Below are positions 6,637 to 14,909 of a DNA stretch of 30,164 bases, piece by piece (position 1 is the first letter of the stretch; each line of letters starts with the position of its first letter). The position numbers and the translations under genes are program-made. The DNA lies in contig CALXZR010000072.1 of NCBI GenBank assembly GCA_944393295.1, forward strand, positions 1 to 30,164, given 5' to 3'. This stretch comes from an uncultured Clostridia bacterium (GTDB lineage Bacteria > Bacillota_A > Clostridia > TANB77 > CAG-508). The notes under the pieces were generated by a model, which did not search any database, had not been told where the DNA came from, and worked only from the letters and a program-made list of their open reading frames with translations.

Positions 6637-8004
6637 ATGGATGTTCAGGAGTTAAGAAATAAATATCCAAATTTTGAATATCAATATTATGAAATAAAAG
6701 AAGATGATAAAAATATAATTATAAAATTTGGATTTGAAATTGTAGGTTTAAAAAAATTTGAGCCAGAAACTACTATATTAAAAAAAGATTTAAAATGGAA
6801 AAATATAGATACAGAAGAAGCTAAAAAAATGGTATTTTTTTTAGGAATGGTGGAAGCTATTAGTTATTTTAAAGCCACTTGCTCACCAAATTTCTACATA
6901 AAATGTGGTAATTTAAATGAAGAACAAAAAAAATGGTTTTCAAAATTGTATTATTTAGGATTAGGCGAATTTAGATATAGAAATAATATAGATATACCTC
7001 AAAGGGATTTTGTTAAATTTATATCTAACAATAATATAAAAGAAGATATTGAAAGTAAAAAAATAAATAAGAAAATTGAAGAGGGAATTATAATTCCAAT
7101 TGGTGGTGGAAAAGATTCAAATGTAACCTTAGACTTACTACAAAAATACAAAGATAATACTTTGTGTTTTTGTATAGGCAGTAAAAAAGTTTCTTTGGAA
7201 AGTGCCAAAATAGCTGGCTTTGATAGAAACAAAGTTATTGAAGTAGATAGAAAAATAGATAAGAATTTAATTGAATTAAATTCCAATGGATTTTTAAATG
7301 GACATACACCTTTTTCTGCTATTGTAGCTTTTTTAACTTATTTAACAGCCTTTTTACTAGAAAAAAAATATATTGCTTTATCAAATGAAGATAGTGCAAA
7401 TCAAAGTAATGTGTTAGGTGAAAAAATAAATCATCAATATTCAAAAACTTTTGAATTCGAAAGTGATTTTAGAGATTTTGCAAGAAAATATATGAATACA
7501 GATATAGAATATTTTAGTATGCTAAGACCGATAACAGAACTTCAAATAGCAATGCTTTTTTCGGAATTAAAGAAATATCATAGTGTTTTTAAAAGTTGTA
7601 ATGTTGGTAGTAAGTTAGAGCCTTGGAAATGGTGTTGCAATTGCCCAAAATGTTTATTTGTATATACAATTTTAAGTCCTTTCTTATACAAAGAAGATTT
7701 GGTAAATATATTTGGAAAAGATTTATTTGAAAAAGAAAGTTTGAAAGATACTTTTGTAGAGCTTTGTGGCTTTGGAGAAGTTAAACCATTTGAGTGTGTT
7801 GGTACTTACGAAGAAGTGCAATATGCAGTTAGTAAAACTATAGAAGAATTAGAAGTTACAAATAAAAAACTTCCATTTTTGTTAGAGTATTATAAAGAAA
7901 ATTTTAAATTAATAGATGGAGAATTTTTAAATTTTTACAACAAGAATAATTTCTTACCAGAAGAGTTTGATAAAATTTTAAAGCAAAGAATTTTTAAAGA
8001 TTAA
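6637..8004 (+). CDS. murL: UDP-MurNAc-L-Ala-L-Glu epimerase MurL
   Basis: 455 residues. MurL is an ATP-dependent epimerase that converts UDP-MurNAc-L-Ala-L-Glu to the D-Glu form, releasing AMP and pyrophosphate, and so replaces glutamate racemase. Seen: a PP-loop-like GGGKDS near residues 155-160, SNEDSANQSNV around residue 250, and a Cys cluster WCCNCPKCLFV near residues 330-340 after SCNVGSK, all as in the MurL family. The next gene, 17 bases on, is a MurD-like ligase, and this pairing is the known signature of the route. GAGGAG lies 7 bases before the ATG. Assignment is from motif memory plus context. Confidence 0.82.
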   Translation: MDVQELRNKYPNFEYQYYEIKEDDKNIIIKFGFEIVGLKKFEPETTILKKDLKWKNIDTEEAKKMVFFLGMVEAISYFKATCSPNFYIKCGNLNEEQKKWFSKLYYLGLGEFRYRNNIDIPQRDFVKFISNNNIKEDIESKKINKKIEEGIIIPIGGGKDSNVTLDLLQKYKDNTLCFCIGSKKVSLESAKIAGFDRNKVIEVDRKIDKNLIELNSNGFLNGHTPFSAIVAFLTYLTAFLLEKKYIALSNEDSANQSNVLGEKINHQYSKTFEFESDFRDFARKYMNTDIEYFSMLRPITELQIAMLFSELKKYHSVFKSCNVGSKLEPWKWCCNCPKCLFVYTILSPFLYKEDLVNIFGKDLFEKESLKDTFVELCGFGEVKPFECVGTYEEVQYAVSKTIEELEVTNKKLPFLLEYYKENFKLIDGEFLNFYNKNNFLPEEFDKILKQRIFKD

Positions 8005-8021
8005 ATGAAAAGAGAAGAAAA

Positions 8022-9401
8022 ATGTTAGAAGGTTTATTAAATTTTTTAGAAAATAAAAAAATATTGATAGTTGGATTTGGAAAAGAAGGAGAATCTAGTT
8101 ATTTATTTTTAAGAGAACATTTTCCAAATAAAAAATTATATATAGTAGATAAAAATATGAATTTATTATCTGAAAAAAGTTATTTATTAGAAGATATAAA
8201 TGTAGAAGTAAGTCTTGGAGAAGATTATTTTAAAAATGTAGAATACTATGATTTAATTTTAAAAACACCAGGCATTTCTTTAAAAGATATAGATATATCA
8301 AGCTTTAAAGATAAAATAACAAGTCAATTAGAATTATTATTAGAATTTATACCATGCGTTACAATAGGCATTACAGGAACAAAAGGGAAAAGTACTACAA
8401 GTACATTAATTTATACAATATTAAAAGAGCAAGGCTATGATGTAATGCTTTTAGGAAATATAGGAGAACCAATATTTAATGATATTGATTTTATGAAAAA
8501 GGAAACTATTTTGGTGTTAGAGCTTTCTTCACATAGCCTAGAATATGTTAAAAAATCACCTAATATAGCAATTTTGTTAGATATTTATGAGGAACATTTA
8601 GATCATTATATTTCAATGGATCATTATATAGCTGCTAAATTTAATATTGCAAAATTTCAAAATAAAGAAGACACATTTATATATAATGTGTCAAATAAAT
8701 ATATTAAAAATTTTAATTTTACACCAAAAGAAAATGATTATGCTATTTTTGAAGTAGGAAGTCAAATTACAGAATCCGATTTAAAGCAATATAAAAATTA
8801 TGTATTTAGTAAAGAAGATGGAATATATTGTAATGGAAAGAAAATATGTGATTCAAAAATAAATACGAATTTAAAAGGTACACATAATTTAAATAATATT
8901 TTGTTTGTAATTGCAATAGCAAATATTTTAAATTTAGATATTAATAAGGTTCTTAATATCATAGAAAATTTTAAAACTTTAGAACATAGAATGGAATTTG
9001 TTGCAGAAATAGATGGCGTGAAATATTATAATGATTCAATAGCCACAATACCTGCTGCTACGATGAATGCAGTAGAAGCCTTAGGAAATGTTAATACTTT
9101 AATTGTGGGAGGTAAAGATAGAGGAGTTAGTCTAAATGAGCTTTATGAATTTTTGAAAAAATCGGATATTCAAAATATAATATGTCTACCAAAAACAGGA
9201 GAATATATATATGAACAGCTAAAATCATCAAGTAAAAATTGCTATTTAGTAGAAAATATGCTTGATGCTGTAAAAAAAGCTAAAGAAGTTACTAAAAAAG
9301 AAACAGTTTGCTTACTTTCACCAGCAGCTTCTAGTTATGGATATTTTAAAAATTTTGAAGAAAGAGGAAAAATATTTAAAAAATACGTTTTAGATAAATA
9401 A
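8022..9401 (+). CDS. murD: UDP-N-acetylmuramoyl-L-alanine:glutamate ligase, probably MurD2 type (L-Glu)
   Basis: 459 residues, three-domain Mur ligase. An N-terminal Rossmann-like domain carries ILIVGFGKEGESS, the ATP-binding domain has ITGTKGKSTT near residues 116-125 (classic MurD usually has GTNGKTT), and the C-terminal domain begins with HRMEFV, then YNDSIATIPAATMNA and GGKDRG. MurD adds D-Glu to UDP-MurNAc-L-Ala; MurD2 adds L-Glu, which MurL then inverts. Sitting right after murL, this copy is best read as the L-Glu ligase, but the substrate stereochemistry cannot be read from sequence alone. AGAGAAG lies 8 bases before the ATG. Confidence 0.85.
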   Translation: MLEGLLNFLENKKILIVGFGKEGESSYLFLREHFPNKKLYIVDKNMNLLSEKSYLLEDINVEVSLGEDYFKNVEYYDLILKTPGISLKDIDISSFKDKITSQLELLLEFIPCVTIGITGTKGKSTTSTLIYTILKEQGYDVMLLGNIGEPIFNDIDFMKKETILVLELSSHSLEYVKKSPNIAILLDIYEEHLDHYISMDHYIAAKFNIAKFQNKEDTFIYNVSNKYIKNFNFTPKENDYAIFEVGSQITESDLKQYKNYVFSKEDGIYCNGKKICDSKINTNLKGTHNLNNILFVIAIANILNLDINKVLNIIENFKTLEHRMEFVAEIDGVKYYNDSIATIPAATMNAVEALGNVNTLIVGGKDRGVSLNELYEFLKKSDIQNIICLPKTGEYIYEQLKSSSKNCYLVENMLDAVKKAKEVTKKETVCLLSPAASSYGYFKNFEERGKIFKKYVLDK

Positions 9402-9592
9402 ACATAAAGCCAAAACAGTTTGAAAAAACTAATGATGAATAAAGTTTACAAATAATAAGATAACATAAAAAGTGCAATAATATAAACGAATTTTGATAAA
9501 AATATAATACTTGAAAACCAGAAAAATCAGTTGTTTTAGAAATACAAAAAAACATAATTTTGCAAAAAATGTAAAAAATATGAAATTTTATG
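9402..9592. other. AT-rich intergenic stretch without a clear feature
   Basis: This gap after murD shows no frame with a ribosome binding site and no convincing terminator; the best stem is 5 bp around 9418-9431. The promoter of the next gene begins at 9593. Confidence 0.5.
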
Positions 9593-9621
9593 TAGACAAA
9601 CGATAAAAAGTGTGCTATAAT
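9593..9621 (+). promoter_or_regulatory. Strong promoter of the SSB-like gene
   Basis: TAGACA (9593-9598), 17-base spacer, perfect TATAAT (9616-9621). The message would have a leader of about 75 bases containing a second AAAGGAG (9653-9659) far from the start codon. Confidence 0.75.
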
Positions 9622-9701
9622 TAAGGTGTTTTTAGGAGAAAAACGAAGATAAAAGGAGCATTATAGAGAGATACTTTAGATAAATTTAAGGAGGAATTAA
9701 A

Positions 9702-10370
9702 TTGAATACAAATTATTCAGAAAACAATCACTTAGTTTTAGTTGGAAAAATAATAAGTGAGAAAAAGTATAGTCATGAGATTTATGGGGAAAAATTCTAT
9801 GTTTTTAACATGGAAGTAGTAAGATTAAGTTCTACAACAGATATCATTCCAATAACAATATCTGAAAGGTTATTAACAGATATAGATTTAAGTATTGGAA
9901 AAAAAGTTTCTGTAGAAGGTCAATTTAGATCTTACAATAATTATGAAAACGAAAAAAATAGATTAATCTTAACTGTTTTTGCAAAGGAAATCAAAGAGGT
10001 AGAAGAAACTGAACAAGAAAAAGACGAAATAACAAATGAGGTTGTATTAATTGGTTATGTATGTAAAAAACCAATTTATAGACAAACACCTTTTGGAAGA
10101 GAAATAGCAGATGTTTTATTAGCTGTTAATCGTGCTTATAATAAATCTGATTATATTCCTTCAATTGCTTGGGGAAGAAATGCTAGATTTTGTCAAAACA
10201 TAGAAGTTGGAACAGAGGTAAAGATTACAGGAAGAATTCAATCTAGAACATACGAGAAAAAATTTGAAGATGGAACAAGTGAAACAAGAGTTGCTTATGA
10301 AGTTTCAATAGCAAGTATGGAAATTGTAAATAAAGAGGAAAATGAAGAAGTTCAAGAAGAAGTAGTTTAA
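9702..10370 (+). CDS. Single-stranded DNA binding protein with two OB-folds
   Basis: 222 residues, start codon TTG, fixed by AAGGAGG at 9688-9694. Two OB-fold halves are visible: residues about 8-103 (HLVLVGKI to FAKEI) and about 112-210 (EVVLIGYVCKKPIYRQTPFGREIADVLL to SIASMEI). The second is the more SSB-like, with SIAWGRNAR and a GRIQSRTY strand. An acidic tail (EENEEVQEEVV) follows, but it lacks the PF ending that normal SSB uses to recruit partners. Canonical bacterial SSB is a one-OB homotetramer, so this tandem form could act as a dimer. Monocistronic between a strong promoter and two hairpins. Confidence 0.8.
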   Translation: MNTNYSENNHLVLVGKIISEKKYSHEIYGEKFYVFNMEVVRLSSTTDIIPITISERLLTDIDLSIGKKVSVEGQFRSYNNYENEKNRLILTVFAKEIKEVEETEQEKDEITNEVVLIGYVCKKPIYRQTPFGREIADVLLAVNRAYNKSDYIPSIAWGRNARFCQNIEVGTEVKITGRIQSRTYEKKFEDGTSETRVAYEVSIASMEIVNKEENEEVQEEVV

Positions 10371-10419
10371 ATATAGTTATATATAATTTTTATATATAAA
10401 TTTTAGCAAATTATGTAAT

Positions 10420-10460
10420 GTCTATATGCTAACGAAAGGTTGGTATATAGGCGTTTTTTT
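10420..10460 (+). terminator. Terminator after the SSB-like gene
   Basis: Arms 10420-10433 and 10439-10452 pair over 14 bases with several G-U pairs and a GAAAG loop, followed by seven T. Confidence 0.85.
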
Positions 10461-10524
10461 GTGTGATTTGTTACTTACAATGTATTGTTTTGTTTTTTTA
10501 AAAAATATAAAAATAAAAATATTG

Positions 10525-10558
10525 AAAGAAATAGAAAAATTTTCTATTTCTTTTTTTT
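10525..10558 (+). terminator. Second hairpin with T run
   Basis: AAAGAAATAGAAAA (10525-10538) and its complement (10540-10553) form a near-perfect palindrome followed by T residues. It comes 65 bases after the first terminator, with no gene between, and may be a backup terminator or shield the next gene from read-through. Confidence 0.6.
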
Positions 10559-10585
10559 GCTTAGAAAATCAAGCTTTAAATAAAA

Positions 10586-10602
10586 TTGACAAGTAATGTC
10601 AA
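10586..10602 (+). promoter_or_regulatory. Inverted repeat overlapping a TTGACA box before the scaffold gene
   Basis: TTGACA (10586-10591) and TGTCAA (10597-10602) are perfect complements 5 bases apart. TTGACA is a perfect -35, but the sequence 17 bases on (TTTAGA) is a poor -10, so the promoter would need an activator or another sigma factor. The repeat could be an operator. Confidence 0.35.
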
Positions 10603-10663
10603 ATATTTTTTAGAAAAATTCAACATAATAGAAATATAAAACAAAAAAAGGAGGATTTTTTTG

Positions 10664-11779
10664 ATGAAAAAAATTATTCGCATAATCGCAATATTTATAA
10701 TAGTATCTTTAATTATTCTAACAGGAAAAACTTATGCGGTTGAATTAGATACATTAGAAGTAAAACTTGATAAAACGACTGTAAGACCTGGAGAAACTGT
10801 AAAAGTAACAATTGAATTTGGAAAAGATTTAGGTGCATATACATTTGATGTTACTTATGACAATAATATTTTTGAATATGTTTCTGTAGACGGTGGAACC
10901 CCAAATGATACATCAGATAAAGTAAGAGTAATTTATCATGATTCCACAGGAGGAACAAATCCAAGATCAAATATGAGCATTGTATTTAAGGCAAAAGAAG
11001 GTATTACAACTTCTAATCCAACAGAGTTTACTGTTACAGCTGAAGGATTATCAAATTCAGATGCATCAGAAACTTATGATGATATTTTAGTACCAATAGC
11101 AAAAAATGTAACTGTAGAACCAGAATATATTGATTATACTTTAAATTTGGAATACTCAGGAGATATAGTAAAAGAAGAAGAAAAAGAAATGAAAATTTCA
11201 TATTCTTCTCCAATGGGACATTATTATGAACATGCGAGATTAGTAGCAGAAGCAACAACTCCATCAGGTGCAAATGTAAAATTATTAGGTACAGATGAAG
11301 CAAGCTTAGAACATGACATTATTCAAAGTGGTTGGGGAGATCCACAAGGTTATAAAATAGGAGGAAAAGATGTTTTACAAGTTTTAAATGTAAGAGGACT
11401 ATTTAGTGATGAAGGAAATTATACAGTTACTTTAAAATTAATAGATAGAGATAATTCAGATACAGTAATAGCAGAAAAAACATTTTCTTTTAATGTATTA
11501 GAAAAACAATTAGAAGTAACTCCAATAACTCCACCAAGCGGAGAATCTACAGTAGAAACACCAGATATAAGTACTGAAAGTTCAGAAAATGTATCTGAAA
11601 GTGTATCTGAAAATAAAAATAATACAGAGGAACAAATAAATCAAAATACAAACCAAAATACAAATAATACGGAAGAAATGCCAAAAGAGTTGCCAAAAAC
11701 AGGTGTTAATATATATGTTCCAGTTGTATTTATAATAGCAATATTAACAATTATTTATATATATAATAAAAATAAATAA
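10664..11779 (+). CDS. LPXTG-anchored surface protein with cohesin-like domain (scaffold)
   Basis: 371 residues. Signal peptide of about 26 residues, then a cohesin-like beta-sandwich (about residues 28-150: LDKTTVRPGETVKVTIEF, then GAYTFDVTYDNNIFEYVS, a typical cohesin start). A second beta-rich domain covers about 155-285. A Ser/Thr/Asn/Glu-rich wall-spanning linker leads to LPKTG at residues 343-347, a hydrophobic segment and a positive NKNK tail: a complete sorting signal. A TTG at 10661 is in frame, but GGAGG at 10650-10654 is best spaced for the ATG. The sortase gene follows. The cohesin call is by fold pattern; its predicted partner is the dockerin protein at 12591. Confidence 0.82.
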   Translation: MKKIIRIIAIFIIVSLIILTGKTYAVELDTLEVKLDKTTVRPGETVKVTIEFGKDLGAYTFDVTYDNNIFEYVSVDGGTPNDTSDKVRVIYHDSTGGTNPRSNMSIVFKAKEGITTSNPTEFTVTAEGLSNSDASETYDDILVPIAKNVTVEPEYIDYTLNLEYSGDIVKEEEKEMKISYSSPMGHYYEHARLVAEATTPSGANVKLLGTDEASLEHDIIQSGWGDPQGYKIGGKDVLQVLNVRGLFSDEGNYTVTLKLIDRDNSDTVIAEKTFSFNVLEKQLEVTPITPPSGESTVETPDISTESSENVSESVSENKNNTEEQINQNTNQNTNNTEEMPKELPKTGVNIYVPVVFIIAILTIIYIYNKNK

Positions 11780-11808
11780 AAACTTTAAAATAATAAAAAC
11801 AGCAAAAT

Positions 11809-11835
11809 ATGGACGAGAAAAATCGTCCATTTTGT
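11809..11835 (+). terminator. Hairpin between the scaffold and sortase genes
   Basis: ATGGACGA (11809-11816) and TCGTCCAT (11823-11830) pair perfectly with a 6-base loop, followed by a mixed T-rich tail. The short tail may allow read-through, giving more scaffold than sortase. Confidence 0.55.
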
Positions 11836-11853
11836 TGTACATAGGAGAAGAAA

Positions 11854-12507
11854 ATGAAAAGAAAAAATAGAAAAAGATACAAGAAAAATTTTGTTGATAT
11901 ATTTAGTGTTACTGTAATACTAGGAATTATATTAGGAGTTAGTATAAATGAATATGAGGAAAATGATGTAGTAAAAAATCAAAATAAATACGAAGCAGAA
12001 AAAACAATAATAGAAAACTATGAAAATAAAAGTACAGCTTTAAATGAAATTACCAATAATACTATAAAAGAAAAATTAGAATATCCAAAAGAGGAGATAC
12101 TAGAAAATTACAACGGATATTCAGTATGTGCGAAATTAGAAATATCAGTGATATCTTTAGAAACATATGTGCTAAGTGAATATTCTACCCAAAATTTAAA
12201 TGTTTCTGTGACTAAGTTTTTTGGACCGAATCCAAATGAGATAGGAAATTTTTGTGTTGCTGGACATAATTTCAGAAATAAAAATATGTTTAAAAATTTA
12301 AAGAAAGTAGAAATTGGAGATGAAATTTTTTTAATAGATAATAAAGTAGGAAAAGTAAAATATATAGTATACGAAATAGATAAAGTATTTCCAAATGATG
12401 TAAGTTGTTTAGAACAAAATAGTGAAGTTAGAGAAATTACTTTAATTACATGTACTAGTGATTCTAAAAAAAGAATTATAGTAAAGGCAAAAGAAGAAAA
12501 TTTATAA
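11854..12507 (+). CDS. Sortase (transpeptidase), likely housekeeping for the adjacent LPKTG protein
   Basis: 217 residues: a basic N-terminus, one membrane helix (about 13-30), a charged stalk, and a C-terminal sortase barrel. The catalytic triad is visible: His138 in VAGHNF, Cys200 in TLITCT and Arg207 in SKKRIIVKA. Sortases cut the LPXTG motif between Thr and Gly and join the protein to the peptidoglycan cross-bridge precursor. The layout with an N-terminal anchor and TLITCT fits class D-like or clostridial housekeeping forms; class is uncertain. AGGAGA lies just before the ATG. Sitting next to its presumed substrate is typical of dedicated sortases. Confidence 0.9.
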   Translation: MKRKNRKRYKKNFVDIFSVTVILGIILGVSINEYEENDVVKNQNKYEAEKTIIENYENKSTALNEITNNTIKEKLEYPKEEILENYNGYSVCAKLEISVISLETYVLSEYSTQNLNVSVTKFFGPNPNEIGNFCVAGHNFRNKNMFKNLKKVEIGDEIFLIDNKVGKVKYIVYEIDKVFPNDVSCLEQNSEVREITLITCTSDSKKRIIVKAKEENL

Positions 12508-12590
12508 ATAATTAAAAAAATTAATACTTAAATTTAAATAAGTTAATAATAAGAGTAGATTGAATAAAAAAACGATAGGATTTTATAAAA

Positions 12591-14855
12591 ATGAGAAAAA
12601 ATACTAAAGTAAAAAAGATTCTTTTAATAAGTTTGTTGTTTTTATTAATTATTATAATTGTATTTATTAGATTTGAAGTTACAGCTTCGACTAAATTGGA
12701 TGGAATTTCAAATTTCCCAAGCAGTTATCAACCCTATTTAGAAGAGCTTGCTAAAAAACATCCAAATTGGAAATTTACAGCCTTATATACAAATTTAGAT
12801 TGGAATTATGTTATTAGTGAAGAAAATGTATTTGGAAAGAATCTAGTACCTAAAAACTACTCTGATAGTTGGAAAAATACAACACCAGGTCAATATAATG
12901 TGGAAATAGATGGCGGTTGGGTAGATTCTTCTAAGCAAGCTGTAGAGTATTGTATGGATCCTAGAAATTTTTTAAATGAAGTAAGAATATTTCAATTTGA
13001 GGGATTATCATATGATGCAGCAATTACTAATTTAGAAGGAATAGAAAAAATATTATATGGAACGGAGTTTTATAAAAATAAAGTTTCGTATTTAGATAGT
13101 AATGGAAGTACAATTTCTACGGATGAAACTTATGGAGATTTAATTTTAAAAGCTGGAAAAACTTCAATGGTTAGTCCATATCATTTAGCATCTCGTATAA
13201 AACAAGAGGTAGGACCGTTTTTAACACATAATTCAATAAGTGGAACAGTAGAAGGCTATAAGGGGCTTTACAATTTTTATAATATAGGAGCAACAAGTTC
13301 TACAGACCAGATGGGAGCTATAAAGAAAGGTTTGCAATATGCGAAAGATGGAAATGGAGCTAATGAAGAAACAAAAGCTAAATATCTAATTCCTTGGAAT
13401 AGTAAAGAAAAGTCAATAACTGGTGGAGGAATTTTTATTGGTTCTAGCTATATTAATGTTGGACAAAATACGATTTATTTGCAAAAATTTGATGTTAATG
13501 ATGATAGAGGAATGCCACTATTTTGGCATCAATACATGACTAATATATTAGCTCCTTATAGTGAATCTAAATCAATTTATCAAGGTTATTTAAAAAATGG
13601 AATGCTCGATTCTTCAATGTATTTTATTATACCAGTATATAATAATATGCCTGAAATAATGGCAGAAAGTCCAAATATAAATCAAACTGATTTTACCCAA
13701 GATAATACAAAAGTATATTGCAATGGAAGTAATGTAAATGTAAGAACAGGACCAAGTACTTCTTATGAAATTATTACAACGGTTTCAAACCCAGAAGAAC
13801 TTACAAGAATTGCAAAAGGAAATCAATCAGGAGAAAGATGGGATAAAGTAAAATTAGACAATGGAATTATAGGATATATTTATCAAACTTATTTAACAGA
13901 AGTTCCGGATAAGAAGATTGAAAGAATTGATATTAGTGTAGATAATAAAACTATATTAAAGGGCGAAAAGAAAAAAATAGATGTTAGTATTTACCCAGAA
14001 GATGCAAAAAATAAAGAAATAGAATTTATATCTAGCAATCCAGAGATTTTAACAGTAGATAGTAATGGAAATATAACAGGAATTGCTTCTGGAAAAGCGA
14101 CAATTACTGTAAAAGCAAAGGTAGGAGATGTAAAAAATGAAATTGAAATTAATGTGTATAGCAAAGTAACAGAAATTTGGGTTGAACAGAAAGATATAAA
14201 TATGCAGATAGAAGATGAATTTAAGATAAATGCTTATGTTCTTCCAGAAGATGCAAATAACAAAAATATTATTTTTTCTAGTAAAAACAAAGAAATTGCA
14301 GAAGTTGATGAAAAAGGAATTATAACAGCTAAAACGGAAGGAGAAACAGAGATTTTAATAAAATCTGAAGAAAATGAAGAAATTATGGAGTCTTGCAAAG
14401 TAAATGTTGTAAGAAAAATGGCGGATTCAGAAATTCATTTTGATACATCTTTAACAGTTGATAATTTAGAAATTAGTGGAATAGACTATACTGATAATAC
14501 AGTAAAGAATTTAAAAGAAAAAATAACTACAGATTTAGAATTAGAATTTGTAAATAATAAAAATGAAATTTTAACAGAAAGTAGTCTTTTAGGTACAGGA
14601 AGTAAAATACTCGTTAAAGAAAATGGAAATATTTTAAGGCAGTACAAAATAATTTTATATGGAGATGCTAATGGAGACGGGAAAATTAATAGTGTTGATT
14701 TATTAGTAATTCAAAGACATATTTTAGAAATAGAATCAATAGAGGATATTTATAAAAAAGCTAGCAATATTAGAAAAAACGGCAAAAATCCTACTTCCGT
14801 AGATCTATTACTAATACAAAGGCACATTTTAGGTTTACAACTAATTAAACAATAA
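12591..14855 (+). CDS. Dockerin-bearing beta-N-acetylglucosaminidase (autolysin) with SH3 and Big_2 domains
   Basis: 754 residues. Signal anchor (about 8-32), then a LytD-like glucosaminidase domain (about 35-360) with SYQPYLEELAKKHPNWKF and ASRIKQEVGP, where Glu206 is the likely catalytic acid. An SH3b domain follows (about 377-435: NVRTGPSTSYE), two Big_2 Ig-like repeats (about 440-610, each with SSNPEILTVDSNGNITG-like signatures), a linker domain, and a C-terminal type I dockerin (about 690-754). Dockerin repeat 1 has an intact calcium loop DANGDGKINSVD; repeat 2 has NIRKNGKNPTSVD, lacking most Asp ligands. It cleaves glycan strands of peptidoglycan. A dockerin on an autolysin is unusual and points to docking on the cohesin proteins beside it. 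Confidence 0.87.
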   Translation: MRKNTKVKKILLISLLFLLIIIIVFIRFEVTASTKLDGISNFPSSYQPYLEELAKKHPNWKFTALYTNLDWNYVISEENVFGKNLVPKNYSDSWKNTTPGQYNVEIDGGWVDSSKQAVEYCMDPRNFLNEVRIFQFEGLSYDAAITNLEGIEKILYGTEFYKNKVSYLDSNGSTISTDETYGDLILKAGKTSMVSPYHLASRIKQEVGPFLTHNSISGTVEGYKGLYNFYNIGATSSTDQMGAIKKGLQYAKDGNGANEETKAKYLIPWNSKEKSITGGGIFIGSSYINVGQNTIYLQKFDVNDDRGMPLFWHQYMTNILAPYSESKSIYQGYLKNGMLDSSMYFIIPVYNNMPEIMAESPNINQTDFTQDNTKVYCNGSNVNVRTGPSTSYEIITTVSNPEELTRIAKGNQSGERWDKVKLDNGIIGYIYQTYLTEVPDKKIERIDISVDNKTILKGEKKKIDVSIYPEDAKNKEIEFISSNPEILTVDSNGNITGIASGKATITVKAKVGDVKNEIEINVYSKVTEIWVEQKDINMQIEDEFKINAYVLPEDANNKNIIFSSKNKEIAEVDEKGIITAKTEGETEILIKSEENEEIMESCKVNVVRKMADSEIHFDTSLTVDNLEISGIDYTDNTVKNLKEKITTDLELEFVNNKNEILTESSLLGTGSKILVKENGNILRQYKIILYGDANGDGKINSVDLLVIQRHILEIESIEDIYKKASNIRKNGKNPTSVDLLLIQRHILGLQLIKQ

Positions 14856-14909
14856 AAATTTTTCGGCTTGTTTTATATTCAGAGGATAAAAAAATTGGAG
14901 TGTTTAAAT

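Noticed and set aside
10461..10524. Small RNA between the two terminators after the SSB gene
   Set aside because: No promoter is visible in this 64-base stretch; a backup terminator is simpler.
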